Positions 22,035 to 33,122 of a stretch of DNA of 64,000 bases are shown here, piece by piece; the stretch's first letter is position 1; each line of letters starts with the position of its first letter. A program made the translations under genes and the position numbers. The DNA is from Rana temporaria. Its lineage: Eukaryota > Chordata > Amphibia > Anura > Ranidae. The notes under the pieces were generated by a model that worked only from the letters and a program-made list of their open reading frames with translations, had not been told where the DNA came from and searched no databases. The stretch lies in assembly GCF_905171775.1 (NCBI RefSeq), contig NC_053492.1, positions 188,092,778 through 188,156,777 of the forward strand, given 5' to 3'.

Positions 22035-22537
22035 TATGTGTTGAAAAAATGATAAAGCTATAATGCATACATGTTTACTGGTTTATTTACTAATTTAAGC
22101 ATGTTCATTTTGCAAAGTGATTTTTTTTACTTTGCAAAGTAGACATGCTCTACTACTTTAGTAGATCAACCCATGTTGTAGCTAAAATGTCCTTTATCAT
22201 GCCCCTCTTACTGACATGGACCAAAAGTAACAGATTTTGCTATTTAGCTATACAGTATGATAGTGGCTTGTGGAAAATATACTAACATTAAATGTTGTTT
22301 TAGTTTATTTAAATTTCAAATTTTTTACTACAGTTGCTCTGTACATAGAAATGCTCTGAGCACTGAGCCTTAAGCATATTTCATAAAATCATTCTTGAAA
22401 AACCAGAGCTGCTACAAAAAGGTGGAGTTTGCTGTGGGAGGTGATTAGAAAGGGTGTAAACTTGGTAGAATTTCCCAAGCCTCATTGAGCAGACAAGTTC
22501 CCTCTTTGCGACTTATACTGGAGAACAGCACCCAGAA
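22035..22537 (+). promoter_or_regulatory. 5' flank and presumed 5' UTR of the ATP13A4-like gene
   Basis: The 500 bp before the start codon are not repetitive apart from an ACTTTGCAAAGT-type inverted repeat near 22112-22140. No TATA box is evident. If the first coding exon carries its own leader, transcription starts somewhere in about 22380-22530; an untranslated upstream exon is equally possible. Confidence 0.35.
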
Positions 22538-22582
22538 ATGACCACACAGGGGGTTCTTAATGAAGGCCAGGAAAATGAAATG
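22538..22582 (+). CDS. ATP13A4: ATP13A4-like P5B ATPase, first coding exon
   Basis: The ATG at 22538 opens a 15-codon exon (MTTQGVLNEGQENEM) followed by a GTATGG donor at 22583. It corresponds to the start of vertebrate ATP13A4/ATP13A5, where a short N-terminus with an 'LNxGEENE(M/L)' motif is split by an intron right before 'E(I/L/V)FGYR'. The downstream exon at 32686 continues in phase 0 with ELFGYR. The protein is a P5B-type P-type ATPase of endosomal or lysosomal membranes; the best-studied member, ATP13A2, exports polyamines. The exon is too short to be found by coding statistics. The call rests on exact agreement of motif, phase and exon order. Intron 1 is 10.1 kb. Confidence 0.75.
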
Positions 22583-23350
22583 GTATGGCACATTTTCTTT
22601 GATCATTTTACATACAAACAGGATGATATTAAATGCAGCTCTTCATTTAAATAAACTATGTGATTTAGGACTGAAACATATTGGGTGGAAGTGGGAATAG
22701 TTACAACATATAAAGCTCTAGAGAAAGATTATAATGTAATCGTATGTCAAAAAGACTGCAGTGTTACTGAATGTAGCTGAATATCATGTTCCGCAAGTGT
22801 TAAAAAGAATTAACAAGTGTTCTGAGCTGGTAACATTCCAAATTCCAAAGTACCAATCTGATTACTATAATAACCTGCCATACTTCAATCCCTTCACTTC
22901 CCCTCGCTATCTTGATCAGTAAAAGTAACCACAGGGTTACAGGTAAGCTCATGCATGTATTAGCCAACTGCCAAATATTTTTTTATTAGTGATGCATAAA
23001 CATACATGCCCATTTTGTGTATGTTTTTACACTATGTAGTTACCTCTGGGGCCATCCTTATTTGGGAAAACAGAGATTGGCTGGGTGCAATAAATCCAAA
23101 ATGGATCAATAAGCATTGCTACAATTAATTTTACATCACCTTAGAGCTGACACAAGTGTTGCCAATGCCTGGACAAACTAATGTAAATTTAGTAAGATAG
23201 CCTACCTGATTGAATATAAACTGAATGGATTGTTTTTGCATGCTCTCACACTAAATATTGTTGGTAAATTTAATGCTAACCAAATATAAAATCTGATTGT
23301 GCGATGAACTAGTTGTATATTGTGTATTGTAAATTAAAGATGAAATTATG
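22583..23350. other. Intron 1, first part, no repeat recognised
   Basis: Ordinary AT-rich intron sequence without a recognisable element. Confidence 0.5.
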
Positions 23351-23353
23351 TAA

Positions 23354-23859
23354 GGCTGCATTCACACCTGAGCGTCGGTCGTTCGGCGTTTTTTTCCGGC
23401 GTTTTTTCGCACGTATTCATGCTTATTTGCGCGTTTGCATACAGCGTCGTCCGACGTTTTTGTACTTCGTCGTTTTTTATTTTAGCCAATAGGAAAAATT
23501 ATCATCTTTTCATCACTTGTTGCTATGTTGGTAGATTTTTTTAATCTTCTGCATGGGCGACAAGTTCTATTGATTAAAGCGACGAAACGCCCGTAGCAAA
23601 CGTCCGTTGTCGCGCAAGTCGCTTGAATCGAGCGTTTCCATTACTTTCTATGGGAAATGGAAACGCTCAAATACGCCCAAACCGCCCGATACGCGCGACA
23701 AAAAAGGGTCTGGAACTTGTTTTGGCTACAGGCGATGGGCGTCAGGCACATCAGCGTTCAGATGTGAACCATCCCCATAGACTTTCATGTATTTTGGTCC
23801 CTCTGGCGTTTGTGAGCGTCACGCTACAGGCGACAAAACGCCTAGGTGTGAATGGGCTC
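23354..23859. mobile_element. Harbinger-type MITE (CATTCACACCT ends), TAA duplication
   Basis: Inverted ends GGCTGCATTCACACCT / AGGTGTGAATGGGCTC (13 of 16) with TAA at 23351-23353 and 23860-23862. The interior is rich in CGTTT/AAACG inverted repeats. Non-coding. Confidence 0.7.
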
Positions 23860-23878
23860 TAAGTAGAAAAACTGTGAC

Positions 23879-24171
23879 CAGGGGCTGACTGACCATTGAG
23901 GCACCCGGGCACTGCCCGAGGGCCCCATGCCACTAGGGGGCCCCATCAGGGTTGCCAGGCTCAGTAAAAACAGGGACAGTATGTAAAAATCTGTGTTTTT
24001 TTTACATCTGTCCCTGATATGTCCGAAACCGACATGCTTTTGATGTGAAAATCCCAAGATTTTAGCTGCCCCGCCTCTGCACTGCCTCTTGGCGTGGTGG
24101 CCATCTGTAAGCCTGGAGGCCCCATAATCTTCTATTGCCCGGGGGCCCCATGAGTTGTCAGTTTGCCCCTG
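23879..24171. mobile_element. hAT-type MITE, 8-bp duplication ACTGTGAC
   Basis: Ends CAGGGGCTGACTGAC / GTCAGTTTGCCCCTG with an exact ACTGTGAC duplication at 23871-23878 and 24172-24179. Inverted GGGGCCCCAT tracts lie inside. A related end sits near 55574. Confidence 0.8.
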
Positions 24172-24179
24172 ACTGTGAC

Positions 24180-24890
24180 GGATGCCCTAGTACTGAGTTC
24201 ACACATGTCTGGCTGCGGTTTGCAGTCCGGAGTCCAGTACGTTTCTGTTCACCGGTTCAGGTGTGATTCATGTGCAAATTTTTGCGTGAACTTGCACCTG
24301 AAGACCCCAGACCCAAAAACGCACAGGACTCTTTTCAAAACTCCACCGCGGCAGCCCCACACATGTGTTAACCGCTTCCATTGAAAGCCAGTCACATTCA
24401 TATGTTATGCGAATTGGATGCGGTAAAAAACGCAGTCATAGGGGTTAATTTACTATTGTTACTTTCACACTGGGACGCCTGGTGTTGAGCGCTAAAGGGC
24501 CGCTCGTTTTTGCATCGATTTAGCTTTTCGGACGCTAGCCGGGCACTTATTACCCGAAAAAAAGAGTAAAAGGCAGTTTTGCAATTCTTTCAAATTGCTT
24601 TAAATGCGCTTTGGAAGCACTGCCTATTCATTGCAATGGGCAGGGCGTTTTGGGAACGCTAAATACAGTGCTCCCACCCTGTCCCAAAGATGCTGCTTGC
24701 AGGACTTTTTATAACATACCACAAGCGCACCATCCGAGTGTGAAAAGACACACTGCAATGAATAGGAGGTGGTTTTCAGGTACTTAGCAGAGGCTATTTC
24801 TAGCGCTAAAGTGCCTGAAAACAGCAAAATCTGCTACAGCTTTGCATAGAAACCAAGCAAGCTTTCAGGTTTTTTTCTTTTTGGCAGAGC
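24180..24890. repeat. MITE fragments without intact ends
   Basis: Stretches such as TGAGTTCACACATGTCTGG (24195) and TTACTTTCACACTGGGACGC (near 24460) look like single ends of the 'TTCACAC' MITE group, but their partner ends are missing or too diverged to place. Nothing coding. Confidence 0.35.
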
Positions 24891-24894
24891 TTAA

Positions 24895-25391
24895 AGTGTT
24901 TGTAAACGTTCATTTTATTTTATTTTATAAATAACAAACATGTCATGCTTACCTCCACTGTGCAATTCATTTTACACAGAGTGGCCCTTATCCTCCTGTT
25001 CTGGGGTCCCACGGCGGCTCTCTCGGCTCCTCCCGGAAATAGCTAACCCCCTCTGGAAAGCTGTCTCCAGAGGGGGTTACCTTGCAGGCACGCTCCTGTG
25101 TCATATAGTCGGCATCCATAGTCGCTGCGTGTATGACTCGGCCCCGCCCCCCCCGGTGGCTGTGTCATTGGATTTGATTGACAGCAGCATGAGCCAATGG
25201 CTGCACTGCTATCAATCTATCCAATCAACGCTGAGACTCCATGGAGAGGAGGCCGCCACGGGACACGCAGAGCAGGTGAACGGGCTCAGGTAAGTAAAAT
25301 GAGGGAGCTGTGGGGCATGTAACAGCAAGGTGTTTTTTCACCCTAGCATAGGATGCATTAAGGTGAAAAAACACAAACCTTTACAGCCCCT
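24895..25391. mobile_element. TTAA-flanked MITE (AGTGTTTGTAAAC ends)
   Basis: TTAA at 24891-24894 and 25392-25395; imperfect inverted ends AGTGTTTGTAAACG / CTTTACAGCCCCT. Same family as 7041-7470 and 34730-35030 (shared AGAGTGGCCC-ATCCTCC block). Confidence 0.75.
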
Positions 25392-25619
25392 TTAATTGAA
25401 CAAGCTGAACTTAAAAACTGATTGGCTACCATGCACAGCTGCACCAGGTTCTGCACTCTCCAGTTTTAGTAAATAAACCCCTGTGTATTTGGCAGTTTGC
25501 TCCAAGCTGTGTGAGGTGAGGAAGGACTGATTCACTTCACCAGCAGTTCACTTATTAAACTGCAAAAGGGGGTCAAATGATCACTTACTAGTTTACTATC
25601 AAGCAGCACCCAGTGCTAA

Positions 25620-26725
25620 TGTAGCGCCTGTGTACTTTTTCGTACAGGTGCTGTATTAAATTTAGTGGGAGAATGAGAGAGTTAGGTTGCTCTCATTCCT
25701 TGATTTGTTAAATTTGGCTGTTGCCAGTTCTGGATTGTCCTGTGGGCCAGTCTGTACTCCAGAGATGCAGTTTCATCTCTGGACGGCAGGTGGTGCCAGA
25801 GGGGTCCAGGCAGAGCCGCTTCTTCCCAGCAGCCAATTGGTGGAGTTTTCCCTCACGGGGCATGCTGGGGAGGGGTATTTCTGTGGCGGAGGCCGTTGTT
25901 CGGGGTTCTTTGCGGGTTCCTGGTTCCAGGTGCGGCACCCACCTTTAGGGTGTGCGCACATTACGGGCCCCACCACTATGGCCTACCAGGCCGGGGTCGC
26001 TTGCTACGCAGAGTTCCTGGGTCTGGGCTCTCATAGCCCGGAGCAATGTATGCTGCCAGGGGACCCCAGTGACTTACTGGGTCCCCACTTCTGTTGAGAA
26101 GATCCCAAGCTGGGTGCTGTTCGGTGGGGGATCGGTCTGAGGAGAACCCGGCAGGTGATCCAATAGGGCTTGAACGAACCACCGGGGATCTGGGTGACCG
26201 GACACTGACAGGTCACATTTAGACTGTCAGTCGGTGACCCCAAAGACATACTGGGAGGATTTGTTCTATCGTTCAAATTTCCAAGCGCTAGGCCTGTGGC
26301 AGAGGCCTCACCTCAACACTTTAATTCAATTAGAGCCAAGTCGGTGGCAGAGACTTATTTCCTTCCCAGAAGCTTTAAGTGACGCTCTGGCTGCCAGGCC
26401 TGTGAGAGAGGTCTGTCCGGGGGCACTTCACCCACTCCGGCTGGAGTGGCGACGAGAAGAATGTAATTATAGGAGGCAGGACTGCTTCTTTATCCATAGC
26501 CTGATCCTGCAAAGTTATTCTTCTTTCACCAATCTGTCCTGTCTACCTCAAGTTGACATTTTGGTTGTGTTTGACCAGAAAATAAAGCTTAGAAAACGTC
26601 AACCAACGGCCTGGACATTCTATTATTGCTCTCATCACTACCATCACCCCTAGACATCACATAGAGGTAACTTAAATACGCCGAACCCAAATCTAACCAG
26701 CGGCTCCTCCGGGGGTAGCGCTACA
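25620..26725 (+). mobile_element. Solo LTR, 4-bp duplication CTAA
   Basis: A 1106-bp unit with LTR-like inverted tips TGTAGCGC ... GCGCTACA and an exact CTAA duplication at 25616-25619 and 26726-26729. A poly(A) signal AATAAA is at 26581-26586. There is no internal retrotransposon sequence on either side, so it is a solo LTR left by recombination. A diverged second copy is at 52323-53381 (shared GTGGCAGAGACTT, CTCTGGCTGC-AGGCC and CCCACTC-GGCT-GAGTGG blocks). The retrotransposon class cannot be told from the LTR alone. Confidence 0.8.
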
Positions 26726-27012
26726 CTAATATCCTCCATGTTACAGCTGCCCATTTGTCATTTCTAATCAGCTTTTCAGGGCAGAACATAATGCCTGGGT
26801 ACAAAAACTTCCATTTAAATACGGTATTTGTCAAAAGCTACAAAAGATATAAACACACTTTATCAGGAACCAAATGCCTTTGCAAATCCAGTTATTACCT
26901 TGTAAAGGTAGCATTGACATCATCACTGTGATGTACATAGCCTGTGCAGAGAGCAGTGCTGTGGGAGGAGCCCAAGATGTACACCCATTACAAGCTGCTT
27001 GCAGAAAACTAA

Positions 27013-27505
27013 GGCCTTGTACTCACGAGCAGACATGTCCGATGAAACCGGTCCGCGGACCGTTTTCATCGGACATGTCTGCCCGGGGACTTCTGTTCGA
27101 TGGCTGTACACACCATCGAACAGAAGTCCGCGCGTAAACAATACGCGGGGCGTGTCCGCGGTGTCGCCGCGTCGATGACGCGGTGTCGCCGCGACAATGA
27201 CGCGGCGACGTGGGCGGGCCTGCCTTTTAAATGCTTCCACGCATGCGTCTAAGTCATTCGACGCATGCGAGGGATGGCGGGCGGCCGGACATGTATGGTA
27301 GGTCTGTACAGACGACCGTACATGTCCGGGCGGACAGGTTTCCAGCGGACTGTTTTAAAGCAAGTCCAGGAAACAGTTGTCCGCTGGAAACCTGTCCGAT
27401 CCGCCCGAAAATGGTCCGCTCGTGCCTACACACGGCCAAACATGTCTGCTGAAACTGGTCTGCGGACCAGTTTCAGCAGACATGTTTGGTCGTGTGTACG
27501 GGGCC
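27013..27505. mobile_element. Harbinger-type MITE (GGCCTTGTACTCACG), TAA duplication
   Basis: Ends GGCCTTGTACTCACGAGC and CGTGTGTACGGGGCC, TAA at 27010-27012 and 27506-27508. Internal inverted repeats of GACATGT and GTCCGC dominate. Non-coding. Confidence 0.8.
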
Positions 27506-27693
27506 TAAGGGATGAAGGAACTACAAGACCAGAGTCACTCTGCATAGAGGCACTGTTTCCGACCGGATTACTGCAAATAGGAATACTTATGCCACTTTTT
27601 AGACAACATTTGCATATCCCAAAGTTTAACATTAAACGGCATCTAAACCCAAGAATTAAAATGTAACATATTACAGCTTACCAGTAGAAAGCT

Positions 27694-28006
27694 ATGGGGG
27701 GTTATTTACAAAAGGCAAATCCACTTTGCACTACAAGTGCAAAGTGCACTTGAAATTGCACTGAAAGTGCACTTGGAAGTGCAGTCGCTGTAAATCTGAG
27801 GGGTAGATCTGAAATGAGGGGAAGCTCTGCTGATTTTATAATCCAATCATGTGCAAGCTAAAATGCTGTTTTTTATTTTCCTTGCATGTCCCCCTCGGAT
27901 CTCCAGCGACTGCACTTCCAAGTGCTCTTTCAGTGCACTTTCAGGTGCACTTATAGTTTGCACTTGTAGTGCAAAGTGGATTTGCTTTTAGTAAATAACC
28001 CCCATG
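27694..28006. mobile_element. Palindromic MITE (GGGGGTTATTTAC ends)
   Basis: Long inverted ends beginning ATGGGGGGTTATTTAC and ending GTAAATAACCCCCAT; the AAATCCACTTTGCACTACAA block pairs with TTGTAGTGCAAAGTGGATTT. A target duplication is not clear, so the superfamily is open. Confidence 0.75.
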
Positions 28007-28224
28007 GTGTCTGTATTCGTTTATTGTGTCAGGCTTGTTATGCTTTCTTTTCACCTAGTGGTCCAGTCAATAACACACTTCTCTCCTCATCTCCATAACA
28101 TGGGGTAGGTGTTCTGTAGTTCTAACAAACTTCCTGATAACATTGTTTTAGATAAGAGTGCAGAGTTGGACTCTGCATTTCTGGTGATCAACAGGTATTG
28201 TTTGTACTTATCAAAAGATATATA

Positions 28225-28990
28225 ACAACACACATGGGCGTCCGCTCCATAGGGCAAGGGGGGTCGTTTGCCCCCCCCCCGGAATCGCCAGGGAGAGCCA
28301 GGAGCAAGGCCGAACGGGCCCCTGGGGCCGATTTAAGCGGTGACTGCAGCGCTCCCCTCCCCTCTAGTTGTCCCTTATTTAGAGTGCCTGTCCCTCTTCT
28401 GGAATCAAATCCATGTGTCCCTCATTCCAAAAGGTTCCTATTTTAGACCTGAAATAAATATACTGTGAATATAGTGTAGTGTTTCAGTCAAGGGAAAGGG
28501 GTGCTGTGTAATGTAAAGGGGTCCAGTGGTGCAGGGTGCTGTGTAATGTAAAGGGGTCCAGTGATGCAGGGTGCTGTGTAATGTAAAGGGGTCCAGTGAT
28601 GCAGGGTGCTGTGTAATGTAAAGGGGTCCAGTGATGCAGGGTGCTGTGTAATGTAAAGGGGTTCAGTGGTGAAGGGTGCTGTGTAATGTAAAGGGGTTCA
28701 GTGGTGAAGGGTGCTGTGTAATGTAAAGGGGGGCAGTGATGCAGGGTGCTGTGTAATGTAAAGGGGGCCAGTGATGCAGGGTGCTGTGTAATGTAAAGGG
28801 GGCCAGTGATGCAGGGTGCTGTGCAATGTAAAGGGGTTCAGAGCTGTGGGGTGCTGTGTAATGTAAAGGGGTCCAGAGTTGTGGGGTGCTGTGTAATGTA
28901 AAGGGGTCCAGAGGTGCATTTGTGGAGAGGGGGAACACAGTAGTGACAAAGAGATATTGAAGGATGCAGGGGGCACAGTGGGGTGTTCTT
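28225..28990. repeat. Repeat unit enclosing a 35-bp minisatellite
   Basis: It starts around GGCGTCCGCTCCATAGGGCA and contains C-rich and G-rich tracts near 28265-28280 and 29002-29012. The ends are not defined. Its layout (low-copy ends around a minisatellite) resembles 29652-30758. Confidence 0.4.
28497..28915. repeat. 35-bp minisatellite
   Basis: About 12 copies of GGTGCTGTGTAATGTAAAGG plus 15 more bases (consensus GGTCCAGTGATGCAG). Copies begin at 28501, 28536, 28571 and so on. Chance minus-strand frames of about 90 codons run through it. Confidence 0.95.
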
Positions 28991-29123
28991 ACATTTTAAC
29001 GTGGGGGGGGGGGTGCTTTTAACCCTCGCTAGCGGTCCAAGAAAGGGTAAAATGCGACTGTGTATCGTCGCTGCCGAATCGCCCCCCTCTGAAAAAATTT
29101 CAGCAGATGCCCATGACAACACA

Positions 29124-29280
29124 TTGATTTACTAAGACTGAAGTGCAGAATCTAGTGTAGCTGTGCATGGTAGCCAATCAGCTTCTATCTTTAGCTTGTT
29201 CAAAAAGAAAACCTGGAAGCAGATTGGTTTCTATGCAGGACTGCACCAGATTTTGTACTCTCTGGTTTTAGTAAATCAAC
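29124..29280. mobile_element. Short MITE (TTGATTTACTAA ends)
   Basis: Inverted ends TTGATTTACTAA / TTTAGTAAATCAA (29124 and up to 29280). A half-copy with the same right end lies at about 25396-25480 (AGTTTTAGTAAATAAACCCC) and a further one ends near 34250. Confidence 0.55.
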
Positions 29281-29651
29281 CCCAGTGTTACTACCACGAT
29301 GTTGTAGATATAAATTATTTTGTCTGGTTGGTCTCATTAGAATGTAGATTAGTGTTTCTCAAGCTTTTTTCATTTGTGACACCCTTTCAAAGTATGCAAC
29401 ATTTCAAGCACGCCAGTATAAAAAACCAGTCCACCTAGATTAGAAAAAAAGTCCTGATCACTGTTGTTCTACCCAGAGATAATCAATGCCTCCAGCATCT
29501 AGATATCTGCACACGTTGCTGGCTCTTTTATGTACCCTACTTTGCGATACATTTGTTATGACAGCATAATTGCCATGTGGAAGAAAACTCTAATTAAATC
29601 TATTCTTAAAGTGGTTGTAAACCTACAATAAGGCTTACCTGTAGCTACCCT

Positions 29652-30758
29652 CAGGGCTGTCTTAATGAGAGTGCACACCTGGGAATTGCCCAGGGGCCCT
29701 AGCTGCATAGGGGCCCCTGCACTTTCACCAAAGAAGCTGGTCCTTGAGCCCACGCTGCCTCAAAATTGGGGGGCCCCATGATGACACTGATAGTGATGAA
29801 TACACAGGGGAGGCAGGCTGGCAGCGGTGCGCCGTGCTGTGCAAAACGATACCTATTATTTCACATCCGGCAGGGAGGGGCAGGGCTGGAGTGCCAGTGA
29901 TGCTCTGGGGTGTAGAGGGGTCAGAGTTCTGGGGGGATATCTGCTGTGTAGAGGGGTCAAAGTTCTGGGGGGATATCTGGGGTGTAGAGGGGTCAGAGTT
30001 CTGGGGGGATATCTGGGGTGTAGAGGGGTCAGAGTTCTGGGAGGATATCTGGGGTGTAGAGGGGTCAGAGTTCTGGGAGGATATTTGGGGTGTAGAGGGG
30101 TCAGAGTTCTGGGGGGATATCTGGGGTGTAGATGGGTCGGAGTTCTGGGGGGATATCTGGGGTGTAGAGGAGTTAGAGTGCTGGGAGGATATCTGGGGTG
30201 TAGAGGAGTCAGAGTGCTGGGGGGATATTTGGGATGTAGAGGGATCAGAGTGCTGGGGGGGGATATCTGGGGTGTAGAGTGGTCAGAGTTCTGGGGGGAT
30301 ATTTGGGGTGTAGAGGGGTCAGAGTGCTTGGGGGATATATGGGGTGTAGAGGGGTCAGAGTGCTGGGGGAATATATGGGGGGTAGAGGGGTCAGAGTTCT
30401 GGGGGGATATATGGGGTGTAGAGGGGTCAGAGTGCTGAGGGGATATCTGGGGTGTAGAGGGGTCAGAGTTCTGGGGGGTTATCTGGGGTGTAGAGGAGTC
30501 AGAGTGCTGGGGAGGCATCAATCTAGCAGATATATGTACAGGACGCTTTGTTACTTTATGTATGTAGTATTTTCCCACCGTTTCTTTGCTGTACAGAATG
30601 ATTGTTCATGTAGTTAATGCGGAGCTCCACCCAAAAGGAGAAGCTCCGCTTGTCTGCCTCCTACCTACTCGATGTCTGTTTACCTGCACTGTCTCTATTG
30701 TAGGGGCCCCAGAGCATTACTTTGCCCAGGGGCCCATGATGCTATTAAGACAGCACTG
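29652..30758. mobile_element. hAT-like element filled by a minisatellite
   Basis: Ends CAGGGCTGTCTTAAT / ATTAAGACAGCACTG (14 of 15). Flanks GCTACCCT and ACTATCCC resemble a decayed 8-bp duplication (5 of 8). Sub-terminal GCCCAGGGGCCC tracts are inverted copies of each other. The middle is the 36-bp array at 29905-30510. No transposase frame. Confidence 0.65.
29905..30510. repeat. 36-bp minisatellite
   Basis: About 17 copies of a unit near GGGGTGTAGAGGGGTCAGAG followed by TTCTGGGGGGATATCT. Because 36 is a multiple of three, each frame repeats a 12-residue motif (for example VEGSEFWGDIWG on +, and a Pro/Thr/Ser-rich motif on -) and stays open for 180-240 codons. This is a property of the unit and not evidence of a gene. 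Confidence 0.95.
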
Positions 30759-31159
30759 ACTATCCCGATATCTCCCAAACCTGTATGGTTTAGGAGATAT
30801 CCCCTGTCCCCTGCATGTGTGGATGTCATTGTCACACGCTCACTGGAGCAAACTGACGTGCTGTTGCTTCAGTGAGTGTGCTGTTACCGGCGGCTCCCGG
30901 GCGCATGCGCTGGAGTGAAGTTATTGCGGCTCCAGCCAATCACAGTGCCAGAGCCGCAATACCCGGAAGCAACCCTCGGGAGCGATGTCACCGGCCAGAG
31001 GGGGGTACGAGGACTGATGCGGGGGCTTCGATGTAAGGTAAGTAACTCCTAATGAGCTAGTATGCTATGCATACTAGCTCATTATGTCTTTGTCTTGCAG
31101 GGTTTTTTTTTTTCTTTCTAGGGTTTTCAACCACTTTAATAACGTTCCATCCTCCCTCC

Positions 31160-31504
31160 TCCTACCTATTCTACCTAACCTGTATTAAAAAAGATCTGTA
31201 TACCTACCTAATTTTAATCTGCTCTTGTCCAGCCATGTGATCCAGCAGCTCTTTGTAAGGGAGCGTTCTACAACTGCTCCCATCCCCAGCCATTGTCGGT
31301 GCTCCTTCTTCTCCAGTGCAGCTACCACTCAATGACACAGGGGAATAGTAGCTGCAGGATCATATGAGCAGACCAAAGTGGATTAAAATACCTGTATTAC
31401 ACAGGTATCTGCTCCCTCCTGCCCCCTGAAAGGTGCCAAATGTGACACCAGAGGGGGGGGGGATTCCAAAAAGCGGAAGTTCCATTTTTTGGTGGAACTC
31501 TTTT
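31160..31504. mobile_element. Fragment of the AGCGGAGTTCC MITE family
   Basis: The right end AAGCGGAAGTTCC...GGTGGAACTC and the interior (ACAGGTATCTGCTCC, CTGAAAGGTGCCAAATGT) match 8909-9243 in the opposite orientation. The left end is degraded and no TTAA pair is seen. Confidence 0.6.
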
Positions 31505-32685
31505 AGCTGGCCATAAACGCTTCTAACCTTGGCCAGTTCAGCAGTGACCGGCTGAGATTTGAGCCATCTATGGGCAGGCTTAATGAACCTAAGTTAATCC
31601 ATTGATTGATGTGGGTACATTAGCATCTCAGATTTTGGGTGTGCGATTATTGCTAGTGGCTATAGCCACTAGCAATAATAAATGTGTTCTCCCACCAGGG
31701 ATGGCTCCCCTTACCCCCCCTCACTGTGAGAACAAAATAGCTCAACAAGAGGGATTTCCCCATTAATGCTGACTGTATTGATGGGGAAACAAGCTATTTT
31801 CTTTTCTTGCAGGAAAGAAAATCGCACTATCAATGGCCTGCCTTAAGCTTTTCTTCCACTTTAACCCTGCAGTGTGAGTATGGAAAGCCTTTCTTACCTT
31901 GATGATTGCTGAATTATGCATGGAATGCCATAACGGCACAGCTTTATTTTAGACCCCTTTCACACTAGGTGCATCCGTTATTTCAAAGCACTACTCATTT
32001 TAGCTCAGTTTTACCGCTGCTTAAACTGTGCATTTTCAGCCGCTAACAGGGCGCTTTTAACCCCTGCTAGCTGATGAAGAAGGGGTTAAAGTGAAGATGT
32101 TCTGTCATTGAAATCAACGTTTTTGGCCCTGTTCCATTGGATAACTTACAGACCATGGCCACATTCATCCTGCTCAAAGGATGTGATCCATTGCACAAAA
32201 GGGAAACCATACAACACAATGCCTCATCTAATCGCAGTTCACAGTGTCTCATCTGAGCGCTGCCTCCGATATGTCAAATCACTGGAAATCATTTATTGCA
32301 ATTCCTTGCATTTTACCATCTTGTCACATAACCCCCATGGTATCATAATTTTTCCTGCATATCAATCCACTCCTGACATTCTTCATCCCATCAAAAATGA
32401 TCCTGGGTCCCATATCAGTTTGACTGCCTTGCTAGCTCTTTATCTATATCTAATTTTTATTTTCTTTCTGTGTGGTACATCGAAAGCATTTAGCTTTTAC
32501 CTTTTTATATTTAAAAAAAAAAAGAAGAAAGTTGACTGATTGCTATGATCATTGCAGAGCGTTAGGCGTTGTTTCTTAGGCTAATGGTAAATCAGGTCCA
32601 GGTTATTTTAGTACCAGACAAAGATCTTCATAAAAGTGCCTTTGTGAACTTGGCTACCTTTTCAAACCTTCTTTTTGTCTGACAG
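31505..32685. other. Intron 1, last part
   Basis: A fragment of a 'TTTCACACTAGGTGC' MITE end lies near 31960. The 143-codon frame at 32108-32539 ends in an A-rich tract and has no domain. The polypyrimidine tract and TCTGACAG acceptor at 32665-32685 precede exon 2. Confidence 0.5.
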
Positions 32686-32859
32686 GAGCTGTTTGGATAC
32701 AGAACAGAAAAATGTCGCAGTGTCCTTTGTGTGATTGGTTACATCTTTACACTGGGGTTCCTTAAAGTACTTTTCTACTGGAAGCCTGAACTAGATGTCT
32801 GGTGTCACTGTGTGCCCTGTACTTTGGAAGAAGCCAATGTATTCTTACTCAGAAGCACA
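32686..32859 (+). CDS. ATP13A4: ATP13A4-like P5B ATPase, second coding exon
   Basis: Bounded by a CTTTTTGTCTGACAG acceptor and a GTAAGT donor, this 174-bp exon (58 codons, phase 0 at both ends) begins ELFGYRTEKCR, continues with a hydrophobic segment (about residues 27-47 of the protein, VLCVIGYIFTLGFLKVLFYW), then WKPELDVWCHCVPC and EEANVFLLRST. This is the N-terminal membrane-associated region peculiar to P5B ATPases. ATP13A4 and ATP13A5 share the FGYR...FYW+P..VW..C.PC...EA..VLLR(T/S)T pattern; the HCVPC form and the YRT..CR spacing favour ATP13A4 over ATP13A5, and ATP13A3 differs more. The frame is open across the whole exon. Confidence 0.9.
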
Positions 32860-33122
32860 GTAAGTAAAAAAATCCATAACAACAATTTATTCATTTGTAT
32901 CTCTGTGGTTTTCAGTCATTTAGGCCGTATCCACAGTACTGGGCCCTCGTGAAGTGTTGTTAGCATCTACTAAATGGACAAAATGCCTTCTAAATGGTTC
33001 AAAAGTGCATAATAAAGGCCTTGTTCCCCTGTGAGCTTATTAAGAGTAGGCCACAACTTTTATCAACAATTATTCTGTAGCAGAAATTGTCCTGCAAATT
33101 TCTCCTGATCGGACCTCTCTTA

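Larger units (their letters stand above)
29611..31135. mobile_element. TTAA-flanked MITE interrupted by a hAT-like element
   Basis: Ends AGTGGTTGTAAACC / GGTTTTCAACCACT with TTAA at 29607-29610 and 31136-31139. After removal of 29652-30758 the element is about 420 bp, the usual size of this family in the window. Confidence 0.8.

Noticed and set aside
29744..30578. Repeat proteins with a 12-residue motif (177-240 codons, both strands)
   Set aside because: A 36-bp minisatellite keeps frame by arithmetic; it lies inside a non-coding hAT-like element.
32108..32539. 143-codon frame shortly before exon 2
   Set aside because: Ends in an A-rich run, no domain; not in frame with the ATP13A4-like exon.
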